A stretch of 64,000 nucleotides of DNA from contig NZ_BJVJ01000019.1 of assembly GCF_007989085.1 (NCBI RefSeq), positions 1 through 64,000 of the forward strand, in the 5' to 3' direction. The position numbers and the translations under genes are program-made. This document shows, one piece after another, positions 23,981-31,962 of this stretch. The DNA comes from Pseudonocardia sulfidoxydans NBRC 16205. GTDB lineage: Bacteria; Actinomycetota; Actinomycetes; Mycobacteriales; Pseudonocardiaceae. Under the pieces are notes generated by a model that was given only the letters and a program-made list of their open reading frames with translations, was not told the origin of the DNA and did not search any database. Every line of letters starts with the position of its first letter. Positions within the stretch are counted from its first letter, which is position 1.

Positions 23981-24859
23981 TCAGTCCGCGGGACGTGACG
24001 GGCGCGCGGGGCCGTCGGCGGTCAGCCCGTCACGCAGCTGCCGCAGCGTGCGGGTGAGCAGCCGCGACACGTGCATCTGCGAGACGCCGACCTGCTCGGC
24101 GATCCGCGACTGCGACTGGTCCTCGAAGAACCGCAGCCGCAGGATGCGCCGCTCGCGCTCGGGCAGCTCGTCGATCAGCGGGCGCAGCGCGAGCTCGTAC
24201 TCGACCTGCTCGTAGGCCTTCTCGACCGTCCCGATCCGCTCCTCGCCGGAGCCCTCGTCGTCGACGGGGTAGAGCGGCGCGGCGTGCCTGTCGGCGCTCG
24301 CGGCCAACGCTTCGATGATCTCCTCGCGGTCCACGTCGAGACGCGCCGCGAGCTCGCTGGGCCGGGGCGCCCGGCCCAGCTCCTGCGTCATCGTTCCCGA
24401 CACCTTGCCGATCGTCACACCGAGCTCCTTGAGCCGGCGCGGGACCCGCATGGACCAGGTCCGGTCGCGGAAGTAGCGGAGGATCTCCCCCCGCACGCAC
24501 GGGATCAGGTAACCGAGGAACTCACCCTTCGCCCGTTCCGGGTCCCACCGGTCGATCGCGGTGATGAGACCGACGGTCCCGGTCTGCACGAGATCGTCGT
24601 AGGCGGCGACCCGGTACCCGTGGCCGTGCCGGCGGGCCAGGTGCTCGACGACCGGCAGGAACGCCATGACCAGCCGGGACCGGATCCGCTCCCGTTCGGG
24701 ATCGTCGGCGGCGAGCGTGGCGTAGCGGTGCAGCAACGGCATCTGGTCGGCGTACTCGCTGGGTCCGGTGTCCGCCGCCGCCCGCCGCGCCGGCGGGTCC
24801 TGGACGGGGGCGGCCCGCGGCTGCAACGGTTCGGGGCTGGTTCCGGCGGCGTGGTGCAT
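23981..24859 (-). CDS. SigF/SigB-family RNA polymerase sigma factor
   Basis: The 292-aa protein closely resembles the sigma factor at 12595: SEYADQMPLLHRYATLAADD, RRHGHGYRVAAYDDLVQTGT, the -10 contact helix FRDRTWSMRVPRRLKELG, LGRAPRPSELAARLDVDREE, and region 4 ERERRILRLRFFEDQSQSRI with HTH GVSQMHVSRLLTRTL. It is intact. ATG 24859 has GAGGAGG four bases upstream. The RsbW-like kinase gene at 25066 lies upstream in the same direction, a typical anti-sigma/sigma pairing. A GGGTAC-type promoter at 24991-25015 suggests autoregulation. Confidence 0.92.
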   Translation of the reverse strand: MHHAAGTSPEPLQPRAAPVQDPPARRAAADTGPSEYADQMPLLHRYATLAADDPERERIRSRLVMAFLPVVEHLARRHGHGYRVAAYDDLVQTGTVGLITAIDRWDPERAKGEFLGYLIPCVRGEILRYFRDRTWSMRVPRRLKELGVTIGKVSGTMTQELGRAPRPSELAARLDVDREEIIEALAASADRHAAPLYPVDDEGSGEERIGTVEKAYEQVEYELALRPLIDELPERERRILRLRFFEDQSQSRIAEQVGVSQMHVSRLLTRTLRQLRDGLTADGPARPSRPAD

Positions 24860-24885
24860 CGAGCCTCCTCGCTGTTGGCGACTGG

Positions 24886-24905
24886 GAGGCAGCTGGTTGT
24901 ACCTC
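24886..24905 (-). promoter_or_regulatory. Conserved 20-bp element upstream of a sigma gene, copy 3
   Basis: GAGGCAGCTGGTTGTACCTC on the plus strand, 27 bases upstream of ATG 24859, between the promoter and the ribosome binding site. See copies at 3753 and 13484. Confidence 0.5.
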
Positions 24906-24990
24906 TGGGCGTCGGATCGGGCGGTTCGGACCGGACACCGGTTCGTCCGTCGTGCGGGGCGTGCACGTGCGCGGTCCCCAACACGAGTGG

Positions 24991-25015
24991 GTACCCCACA
25001 TTCCCCGGCGCAACC
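24991..25015 (-). promoter_or_regulatory. Candidate SigF-type promoter of the third sigma gene
   Basis: On the minus strand GGTT (25012-25015), 15 bases, GGGTAC (24991-24996). It gives a leader of about 125 bases containing the conserved element. Suggests self-activation. Confidence 0.55.
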
Positions 25016-25065
25016 CCCTGTCGCGAAATCGTCCTCCGACCTGCGCAAACCCGATACCAGCGCAC

Positions 25066-25485
25066 TCACGGCCGGGTGGGCAGGCACTCCTCGTCCTCGG
25101 TCCACACGGTCACCCGGGTCCCCGACTCCCCCGTCGTCACGTCCATCCCCCGCGCGATCGCGCGGATCAGCGCGAGCCCGTTGCCGCGCCCGTCCGGGCG
25201 CTCGGCCCCGTCCCGCCACCGTCCCGAATCGGTGACCACCGCCGTGGCCCGGCGACGGCCGGACCGCACCGGCGCCACATCGAGGTCGATCGTCACCCGA
25301 CCCGCGTCCAGTCCCCGGTACGCGTGCTCGACACTGTTGCCGAACGCCTCCACGACCGCGAACACCAGCGCGTCCGTGCCCGAGTCCGGCCACTCCTGGG
25401 CGGCCAGCCACGTCTGCACCGCGCGGCGGACGAGACCGAGCTCGGCAGGTTGGGCGTCGACGCCCAGGTGCAAGTGTGTGTCCAT
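25066..25485 (-). CDS. RsbW-like anti-sigma factor/ATPase of the GHKL type
   Basis: The 139-aa protein is a stand-alone HATPase_c domain: N-box VVEAFGNSVEHAYRG (about 44-58), G1 box VTDSGRWRD (about 84-92) and G2 box GRGNGLALIRAIA. This is the build of RsbW/SpoIIAB/RsbU-pathway anti-sigma kinases, which bind a SigF/SigB-type factor and phosphorylate an anti-anti-sigma protein. No anti-anti-sigma gene is in the window. Its position 206 bases upstream of a sigma gene suggests that factor is its partner. ATG 25485 has GGAGG five bases upstream. Confidence 0.85.
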   Translation of the reverse strand: MDTHLHLGVDAQPAELGLVRRAVQTWLAAQEWPDSGTDALVFAVVEAFGNSVEHAYRGLDAGRVTIDLDVAPVRSGRRRATAVVTDSGRWRDGAERPDGRGNGLALIRAIARGMDVTTGESGTRVTVWTEDEECLPTRP

Positions 25486-25573
25486 GCGACCTCCGTCCGT
25501 CAGGACCGGGGGTTCCCATACCGGGCACGATGATGCGTCCACGCGCACGATCCGTGACGACGGCCCGCGGCCG

Positions 25574-25599
25574 GTTTTCCCCGCCCGGCACCCGGGTAT
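25574..25599 (+). promoter_or_regulatory. SigF-type promoter of the glycosyltransferase operon
   Basis: GTTT (25574-25577), 16 bases, GGGTAT (25594-25599). A near-perfect SigF match, 60 bases before ATG 25660. It implies that the four glycosyltransferase genes are stress-induced. Confidence 0.7.
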
Positions 25600-25659
25600 C
25601 GCCCGCGCCGTGACCCTGACCTCGACTGCCACCGGCCGTGGCGACGCGGACCCGGCGCC

Positions 25660-26775
25660 ATGAGCGGCCCCACCGTCGTGCGCCGTCCGCCGCACCAGGA
25701 CGTCCTCACCGTGGCGTCCGTGCCGGCCGGCCACGTCTACGTCCAGCACCTCTCGGACCCGGTGGAGCGCGACCGGGTGCGCAGGCTCCCGGACCCGCGA
25801 CCGTGCACGGCGCCGAGCGACCAGTCGGTCTGGTGGCCACCGGTGATGCTCGACCCGGCGTGGGTCGCCGCGAACCACGGTTCCTTCGACGTGTTCCACG
25901 TCCACTTCGGATTCGACGCCCAACCCGTCGAGGACCTCCGGGAGCTGGTCGCGACGCTGCGCGCCACCGGGACCCCGCTGGTGCAGACCGTCCACGATCT
26001 CCGCAACCCCCACCACGCGCGGCGCGAGGAGCACGACCGGCACCTCGACGTCCTGATTCCGGCCGCCGACGAGCTGGTCACGCTCACCCGCGGCGCCGCC
26101 GACGAGATCGCCCGCCGCTGGGGGCGTGGGGCCACCGTGCTGCCGCACCCGCACGTCGTGGACCTGACCTCGATCGACGCGCCCCGCGCCGCCCGCGACG
26201 AACGCGTCGTCGGGGTCCATCTGAAGAGCCTGCGCACCAACACCGACCCCCTCCCCGTGGTGGAGACGGTGGCGGCCGCGGTCGCCGACCTCGACGGCGT
26301 GGTGCTGCGCGTCGACGTGCACTGCGACGTCATGGACCCCGCCGGTGAGAACCACGACCCCGAGGTGGCGAGCAGGCTGCGGCAGGCCGAGCGGCAGGGC
26401 CTGCTCCGGCTGGAGGTGCACGATTTCTTCGCCGACGCCGCGCTGTTCGCCTACCTGCGCGACGAGATCGACGTCTCGGTGCTGCCGTACCGCTTCGGCA
26501 CCCATTCGGGCTGGTTGGAGGCCTGCCACGACCTCGGGACGACCGTGGTCGCGCCGGACTGCGGCTACTACCGCGAGCAGCGGCCGTGCCTGAGCTACCG
26601 CACCGACGAGACCACCGGGCTCGACACGGCGTCACTGGCCGACGCCGTGGCGGTGGCGTGCCGGAGCACACCACCGGAGCGGCCGGGCCAGGACCGGCGC
26701 ACGGCGGAACGGGTCGCGCTCGCGCACGCCCACGACCGGATCTACTCCCGCGCACTCCGGCGGGTGCGCGGATGA
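25660..26775 (+). CDS. Family 1/4-type glycosyltransferase
   Basis: The 371-aa protein looks like a GT-B transferase: FDVFHVHFGFDAQPVEDLRE, LVQTVHDLRNPHH in the N-terminal domain and a C-terminal domain with VSVLPYRFGTHSGWLEACHDLGTTVVAPDCGYY. The C-terminal GTHSGWLEAC replaces the usual EGFG/EX7E donor motif, so the donor is uncertain. It is the first gene of a four-gene rightward operon; its stop overlaps the next start (ATGA). Confidence 0.75.
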   Translation: MSGPTVVRRPPHQDVLTVASVPAGHVYVQHLSDPVERDRVRRLPDPRPCTAPSDQSVWWPPVMLDPAWVAANHGSFDVFHVHFGFDAQPVEDLRELVATLRATGTPLVQTVHDLRNPHHARREEHDRHLDVLIPAADELVTLTRGAADEIARRWGRGATVLPHPHVVDLTSIDAPRAARDERVVGVHLKSLRTNTDPLPVVETVAAAVADLDGVVLRVDVHCDVMDPAGENHDPEVASRLRQAERQGLLRLEVHDFFADAALFAYLRDEIDVSVLPYRFGTHSGWLEACHDLGTTVVAPDCGYYREQRPCLSYRTDETTGLDTASLADAVAVACRSTPPERPGQDRRTAERVALAHAHDRIYSRALRRVRG

Positions 26776-27848
26776 GCGTGCTGCGGATCGCGCTCATCGC
26801 GTCGTCGACCCACCCGATCGCCGAGCCCTTCGCGGGCGGTCTGGAAGCGCACACCGCGCTGCTCGCCCGGGAGCTGACGACGCGCGGGCACGCGGTCACC
26901 GTGTTCGCCGCGCCGGGCTCCGACGCGGTACCCGGCGCCCAGGTCGAGGAGATGCGGGCGCTGACGTTCAGCGACGCCGCCCGCGGCGACGGCTCCTGGC
27001 CCGCCGAGCGGTTCATGGCGGAACACCACGCCTACCTCGACCTCATGCTGCGCCTGGCCCGCGGGCGCGAGTTCGACGTCGTGCACAACAACAGCCTCCA
27101 CCACCTGCCGGTGGCGATGGCGCGGACGCTGCCCGTCCCGCTCGTCACGACGCTGCACACCCCGCCGACGCCGTGGCTCGAGTCCGCCGTCGCCGCGGCG
27201 GGCGGGCGCCACGGGGTCCTCACGGCCGTCAGCAGCCACACCGCGGGAGCGTGGCGCCACGTCGCCGAGGAGATCACGGTGATCCGCAACGGTGTCGACA
27301 TCGGGACCCGGCCGCCCGGGCCGGGTGGCGGCCCGCTCGTCTGGGCCGGCCGGATCGTTCCCGAGAAGGGCACGCACCTCGCGGCCCGCGCCGCCCGCGC
27401 CGCGGGCCGTCCGCTGCTCATCGCGGGGCCCGTCAGCGACCCTGCCTACTTCGACGCGATGGTCGCGCCCCTGCTGGGCGATGACGTCCGCCACGTCGGG
27501 CATCTGTCGCACGCCGAACTGACCCGGCTCGTCGCGCACGCCGCGGCGATGCTCGTGACACCGTGCTGGGAGGAGCCGTACGGACTGGTGGTGGCGGAGT
27601 CGCTGGCCTGCGGGACACCCGTCGCCGGGTTCGCCGTCGGCGCGCTGCCCGAGATCGTCGACGACACCTGCGGGCGGCTGGTGCCCGCCGGTGACACCGC
27701 GGCGCTGGCCGCCGTCGTCCCGACCGTCGAGTCGTTGTCCCGCAAGGCCGCCCGTCGCCGGGCCGAGCGTCACTGGAGCCACCGGCGGATGGTCGACGAG
27801 TACGTGGCGCTCTACACGCGGGCCGCGGCCGCGGGGGTGGCGGCGTGA
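26772..27848 (+). CDS. Family 4 glycosyltransferase
   Basis: The 358-aa protein is a clear GT4: N-terminal GGLEAHTALLARELTTRGHAV, acceptor-side HNNSLHHLP and TTLHTPPTPWL, then VIRNGVDIGT, VWAGRIVPEKGTHLA and the donor motif PCWEEPYGLVVAESLACGTP (E-X7-E). It should transfer a sugar from a nucleotide donor in the cytoplasm. Overlaps of four bases on both sides show tight coupling. Confidence 0.88.
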   Translation: MSVLRIALIASSTHPIAEPFAGGLEAHTALLARELTTRGHAVTVFAAPGSDAVPGAQVEEMRALTFSDAARGDGSWPAERFMAEHHAYLDLMLRLARGREFDVVHNNSLHHLPVAMARTLPVPLVTTLHTPPTPWLESAVAAAGGRHGVLTAVSSHTAGAWRHVAEEITVIRNGVDIGTRPPGPGGGPLVWAGRIVPEKGTHLAARAARAAGRPLLIAGPVSDPAYFDAMVAPLLGDDVRHVGHLSHAELTRLVAHAAAMLVTPCWEEPYGLVVAESLACGTPVAGFAVGALPEIVDDTCGRLVPAGDTAALAAVVPTVESLSRKAARRRAERHWSHRRMVDEYVALYTRAAAAGVAA

Positions 27849-28912
27849 TCGGCTACTACGTGCACCACCACGGCCGCGGCCACCTCACCCGCGCCCTGGA
27901 AATCCTCGCCGCCCACGACGGCCCCGCCACGGTGCTGAGCAGCATGCCGCGGCCCACCGACGGGTCGGCCCCCGGCGTCGACTGGGTGGACCTTCCCCGC
28001 GACGACGAGACGCAGCCGCCGCAGGACCCGACCGCGGGCGGGGTGCTGCACTGGGCGCCCCGCCACGACCCGGGTCTGCGGGGGCGGATGGCGGCGATCA
28101 CGGCGTGGATCGAGCGGACCGCACCACGGCTGGTCGTCGTCGACGTGTCGGTGGAGGTCGCGCTCCTGTGCCGGCTGGCGGGGGTGCCCGTCCTGGTCGT
28201 CGCGATGCCCGGGGACCGGACCGACCGGGCCCACCGGATCGCCTACGACGCGGCCGACGCGCTGCTCGCGTGCTGGCCGCGGGAGGTCCTCGACCCGCCC
28301 TGGCCCTCGGCATGGACGGCGAAGACACGGTTCGTCGGCGCCCTGTCCCGCTACGACGACCGGATCGCGACGTCCCCCGCGGCGTTCGACGGCGGCTCGG
28401 CCGACTCCGGGCCCGGACGGTCACAGAACCCGCGCCGCAGCGTCGTCGTGCTCCTCGGGGCCGGCGGCCACGACGTCGGCGACGAGGACCTGGCCGCGGC
28501 CGCGCGCGCGACACCCGGCTGGAACTGGACGGTCCTCGGCGGCGCCGACGGCTGGCTCCCCGATCCGTGGCCGCTGCTGCGCGGCGCCGACGTCGTGGTC
28601 ACCCACGCCGGCCAGAACGCGCTGGCCGAGGTCGCCGCGGCGCGGCGCCCCGCGATCGTCGTCCCCCAGCGGCGACCGCACGACGAGCAGTTCGCCGCCG
28701 CGGCGGCGCTCGCGCAGGCCGGTCTCGCGACCGTCTGCCCGCGCTGGCCCGACCCGGCCGTGTGGCCGACCCTGCTCGACGACGCGACCACCGACGACGG
28801 CGCCCGGTGGCGGCTGTGGTGCCCCGGCGGCGCGGCCGCCGAGGCCGCGGGCCTGATCCGGGAGCTGGCCGGGGACCTGACCGGGGACGCGGCGCCGTGC
28901 ACGTCGCGCTGA
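27845..28912 (+). CDS. Glycosyltransferase of the GT28/MurG-like C-terminal type
   Basis: The 355-aa protein starts IGYYVHHHGRGHLTRALEIL, a Gly/His-rich loop as in MurG-like and UGT-like enzymes, and has the C-terminal donor-binding motif VVTHAGQNALAEVAAARRPAIVVPQ followed by RPHDEQ. It lacks membrane segments. Acceptor is unknown. It ends 16 bases inside the next gene. Confidence 0.8.
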   Translation: MIGYYVHHHGRGHLTRALEILAAHDGPATVLSSMPRPTDGSAPGVDWVDLPRDDETQPPQDPTAGGVLHWAPRHDPGLRGRMAAITAWIERTAPRLVVVDVSVEVALLCRLAGVPVLVVAMPGDRTDRAHRIAYDAADALLACWPREVLDPPWPSAWTAKTRFVGALSRYDDRIATSPAAFDGGSADSGPGRSQNPRRSVVVLLGAGGHDVGDEDLAAAARATPGWNWTVLGGADGWLPDPWPLLRGADVVVTHAGQNALAEVAAARRPAIVVPQRRPHDEQFAAAAALAQAGLATVCPRWPDPAVWPTLLDDATTDDGARWRLWCPGGAAAEAAGLIRELAGDLTGDAAPCTSR

Positions 28913-29739
28913 TCACCGTGGTGCACGGCCGGCACGAGCACCTGCGTCGTCACCAGGCCGGTCTCGCCGACGTCGAGGACCCGCCCACGACCCGGGTCGT
29001 CGTCGCCGTCGACGACCCGGCGGTCGCGACGATCGTCGGCGCCACCGCAGGTCCGCCGACCGTCCGCACCGTCCCGGTCGGCTCCGACGGCCGCGGGCTG
29101 CCCGTCGCGCACGCCCGCAACGTCGGCGCGGACGCCGCGGTCGCAGCCGGGGCCGACCTGCTGGTGTTCCTCGACGTCGACTGCATCCCCGGCCCGGCCC
29201 TGTTCCGCCGCTACCGGGAGGCCGCCGCCGGCGCGGCCGAGAAACTGCTGTGCGGGCCCGTCGCGTACCTGCCACCGCCACCCGAGGGCGGCTACCGGGC
29301 CGACGCGCTGGCCGCGGCCGCCGCACCGCACCCCGCCCGGCCCGCCCCCGCCGACGGGACGGTCGTCGACTCCGACGACCACGACCTGTTCTGGTCGCTG
29401 TCGTTCGCGGTGACGACGCCGGTGTGGACACGCCTCGGCGGGTTCCACGAGGGCTACCGCGGCTACGGCGGCGAGGACACCGACTTCGGGTGCACCGCCG
29501 CCGCGGCCCGGGTGGGATTGCGATGGGTGGGCGGCGCCATGGCCTTCCACCAGCACCATCCGGTGAGCGACCCGCCCGTCGAGCACCTCGACGACATCCT
29601 GCGCAACGGCGCGTTGTTCCGGCGGCGGTGGGGACGGTGGCCGATGACGGGCTGGCTGGAGGCGTTCGCGGCGGCGGGACTCGTCCGCTGCGACCCCGAC
29701 ACCGGCGACTGGGAGAAAATCCGCGCCCCGCAGGCATGA
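28897..29739 (+). CDS. Family 2 glycosyltransferase
   Basis: The 280-aa protein has GT-A features: VALITVVHGRHEHLRRHQAG, a DVD metal motif in LLVFLDVDCIPGPALF, and the later GYGGEDTDFGCTAAAA (ED motif) and MAFHQHHP. It resembles galactosyl/rhamnosyl transferases with the N-terminal GT2 and C-terminal GT7-like ED domain. GTG 28897 is internal to the end of the previous gene. It closes the four-gene operon; terminator 29819-29848 follows. Confidence 0.85.
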   Translation: MHVALITVVHGRHEHLRRHQAGLADVEDPPTTRVVVAVDDPAVATIVGATAGPPTVRTVPVGSDGRGLPVAHARNVGADAAVAAGADLLVFLDVDCIPGPALFRRYREAAAGAAEKLLCGPVAYLPPPPEGGYRADALAAAAAPHPARPAPADGTVVDSDDHDLFWSLSFAVTTPVWTRLGGFHEGYRGYGGEDTDFGCTAAAARVGLRWVGGAMAFHQHHPVSDPPVEHLDDILRNGALFRRRWGRWPMTGWLEAFAAAGLVRCDPDTGDWEKIRAPQA

Positions 29740-29818
29740 CCCGCGCGGGAATGGGTAGAAGGAGCCGATCCGACCCAGGTGCCGGCGCCGACCTCCCCCT
29801 CGAGCCGACACCCACCCC

Positions 29819-29848
29819 GCGCGGGGGCCGGGCCCACGGCCCCCGCGC
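29819..29848. terminator. Strong GC hairpin after the glycosyltransferase operon
   Basis: GCGCGGGGGCCG (29819-29830), loop GGCCCA, CGGCCCCCGCGC (29837-29848): a perfect 12-bp stem between convergent genes. No T-tract. It could stop both directions. Confidence 0.7.
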
Positions 29849-29872
29849 ACCGCGCCCCCGGGCCGGGCGGGG

Positions 29873-30880
29873 TCAGCCGCGCCGGACGCCGATCCCGGGC
29901 TGCTCGGCCTTGCCGAACTCCTCGCGCAGCGCGGGCAGCAGCCGCATCCGGGCGAACTCGCAGAAGTCCGGCTGCATCTGCCCGCCCACCTCGACGAGCG
30001 CGACATGGGTGAACCCGGCGTCGACGAACGGCCGGACGGCCTCGACGACACCGTCGACGGCGGGCCCGCACGGGATCGCGCCGGCGACGTCCTCGCGGCG
30101 CACGAACTGCGACGCCGCCGCGAACCCCGCCGTCCCCGGCAGCTCGGCGTTGACCTTCCAGCCACCGCCGAACCAGCGGAACAGCGCGTGCGCGCGGTCG
30201 GTCGCGGCGTCGGCGTCCGGGCCCCAGCTGACTGGCTGCTGACCGATCTTGGGCAGGTCGGCTCCCGCCGCGGCGTCCCAGCCGCGCACGAGGTCGGCCT
30301 CCGGCTGCACCGCGACCATCGCGTCGGCCACCGGCGCGTACCGCTGCACCGACTGCGTCCCCGACACCGCGATCGCGAGCGGCACCCCCTCGTCGGGGCG
30401 GTCCCACAGCTTCGCCGAGTCGACCCGGAAATGCGCGCCCTCGCGCGTCACGTAGCCGCCCGCGAACAGGTCGCGGATGATCTCGACGGCCTCGTCGAGC
30501 ATCTCCTGGCGGACGTCGGCGGTGGGCCAGCCGCGGCCGACGACGTGCTCGTTGAGGTTCTCCCCCGCGCCGAGACCGAGGGTGAACCGGCCCTCGGACA
30601 GCAAGGACACCGTCGCCGCCTTCTGCGCGACCACGGCCGGGTGGTAGCGCATGATCGGACAGGTCACGTACGTCATGAGCGGCACGTGCTCGGTCGCGGT
30701 GGCGACCGCGCCGAGCACGCTCCACGCGTACGGGGCGTGACCCATCTCGTCGAGCCACGGGAAGTAGTGGTCGCTCATGACCTCGAAGTCGAAGCCGGCC
30801 TGCTCCGCGGCGACCGCGTCGGCGACGAGCTCGCGCGGGCCCCGCTGCTCCGTCATCAGGGTGTAGCCGAAGGACGTCAT
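29873..30880 (-). CDS. F420-dependent LLM-class oxidoreductase
   Basis: The 335-aa protein is a luciferase-like monooxygenase-fold enzyme of the TIGR03557/F420-dependent glucose-6-phosphate-dehydrogenase-like group: FDFEVMSDHYFPWLDEMGHA, TYVTCPIMRYHPAVVAQKAA, SEGRFTLGLGAGENLNEHVV and AIAVSGTQSVQRYAP. It should reduce or oxidise a substrate with coenzyme F420; the substrate is unknown. There is no ribosome binding site; GGGTAG (30890-30895) ends only ten bases before ATG 30880, so the mRNA is probably leaderless. Confidence 0.85.
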   Translation of the reverse strand: MTSFGYTLMTEQRGPRELVADAVAAEQAGFDFEVMSDHYFPWLDEMGHAPYAWSVLGAVATATEHVPLMTYVTCPIMRYHPAVVAQKAATVSLLSEGRFTLGLGAGENLNEHVVGRGWPTADVRQEMLDEAVEIIRDLFAGGYVTREGAHFRVDSAKLWDRPDEGVPLAIAVSGTQSVQRYAPVADAMVAVQPEADLVRGWDAAAGADLPKIGQQPVSWGPDADAATDRAHALFRWFGGGWKVNAELPGTAGFAAASQFVRREDVAGAIPCGPAVDGVVEAVRPFVDAGFTHVALVEVGGQMQPDFCEFARMRLLPALREEFGKAEQPGIGVRRG

Positions 30881-30889
30881 GGCCGCGGC

Positions 30890-30914
30890 CTACCCGGGCG
30901 CGGCGGCCCTACCC
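30890..30914 (-). promoter_or_regulatory. Candidate stress-type promoter, leaderless F420 gene
   Basis: On the minus strand GGGT, 15 bases, GGGTAG (30890-30895), with a second GGGTAG further upstream. The expected transcript starts about three bases before ATG 30880. Confidence 0.4.
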
Positions 30915-30969
30915 CCGGTCCTCGTCGCGCAGGTTGACCCGCACCCCACACCCTGCGAGCATCGGTTCT

Positions 30970-30983
30970 ACCGACCGGTCGGT
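30970..30983. promoter_or_regulatory. TetR-type operator candidate upstream of the SDR gene
   Basis: ACCGACCGGTCGGT is a perfect 14-bp palindrome of the form often bound by TetR-family repressors in actinobacteria. It sits 53 bases before ATG 31037. No TetR gene adjoins it; the only TetR in the window has a different-looking operator. Confidence 0.5.
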
Positions 30984-31036
30984 CGAAAATTCGGCCGCAC
31001 CCGGAACGAACCACACGAACGACCCAGGAGGACGAC

Positions 31037-31825
31037 GTGACACTCGACGGCGAGATCGCGGTCGTGACCGGAGGCGCCAGCGGGATCGGGCTCGCCTGCG
31101 CCCAGCTGCTCGCCGAACGCGGCGCCCGCGTCGTGCTCACCGACATCGACGAGTCCGCCCTGCAGGACGCCGTCGGCACGCTCAAGGGGACCGACCACGT
31201 CACCCGCACCCTCGACGTCACCGACGACGACGCCGTGCGCGCCTGCGCCGACCGCGTCGAGGCCGAGGTCGGACCGGTCTCGATCGTCGTCACCGCCGCC
31301 GGCATCACGCACCTGCCCGTCCCCGCCGAGGAGCTCGCCACCGAGACGTGGGACGAGGTCATGCGCGTCGACGTGCGGGGGACCTGGTCGGCCGCCGTCG
31401 GGTTCGGGAAGGCCATGGTGCAGCGCCGCAGGGGCACCGTCGTCACGATCTCGTCGATCACCGGCCTGCGCTCGACGCCCCTGCACTCCTACGGCATCGG
31501 CAAGGCCGCGGTCATCCGCATGACCGAGAACCTCGCCGGCGAGTGGGGCCGCGCCGGCATCCGGGTCAACGGCGTCGCCCCCGGCTACACGCTGACCCCG
31601 CTGGTCCGGCGCCTCATCGAGGCCGGCGAGCGCGACGCGTCGTCGATCACGAACTCCACCGCGATGGGCCGCATGATCGAGCCCGAGGAGATCGCCGCCA
31701 CCGTCGCGTTCCTCGCGGGCCCCGAGTCGTCGGCGATCACCGGCGTGACCATCCCCGTCGACGCGGGCTGGCTCATCTCGCCGAACTGGCAGACCTACGG
31801 CGGCGTCCGCCCCCACGACAGCTGA
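31037..31825 (+). CDS. Short-chain dehydrogenase/reductase
   Basis: The 262-aa protein has the classical SDR cofactor motif TGGASGIG (residues 11-18), LTDID for the adenine pocket, AAGITH, catalytic Ser in ISSITG, and the YGIGK active-site Tyr-Lys. It should oxidise or reduce an alcohol/ketone with NAD(P)H. CAGGAGGACGAC precedes ATG 31037. A hairpin at 31836-31855 follows. Confidence 0.88.
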   Translation: MTLDGEIAVVTGGASGIGLACAQLLAERGARVVLTDIDESALQDAVGTLKGTDHVTRTLDVTDDDAVRACADRVEAEVGPVSIVVTAAGITHLPVPAEELATETWDEVMRVDVRGTWSAAVGFGKAMVQRRRGTVVTISSITGLRSTPLHSYGIGKAAVIRMTENLAGEWGRAGIRVNGVAPGYTLTPLVRRLIEAGERDASSITNSTAMGRMIEPEEIAATVAFLAGPESSAITGVTIPVDAGWLISPNWQTYGGVRPHDS

Positions 31826-31835
31826 CCCCACGGAC

Positions 31836-31855
31836 CACTGCCCGTTCGGGCAGTG
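31836..31855. promoter_or_regulatory. 20-bp palindrome between the SDR and histidine kinase genes
   Basis: CACTGCCCGTTCGGGCAGTG is perfect (9-bp arms, TT centre). It could terminate the SDR transcript, but a close relative including the flank TGCCGCACC recurs upstream of the penicillin-acylase-family gene (37643-37668), where no gene ends. That favours an operator, perhaps of the adjacent LuxR-type regulator. Confidence 0.5.
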
Positions 31856-31962
31856 CCGCACCACCCCCGTCGGCGGCGTCCCGGCACCGCAGTTCCGCTT
31901 CCGCACCCGTACGGCTTTACTGGAGCCGAGGAGCGTGGGCGGAAGGCTGGGAGGAAGGCACA

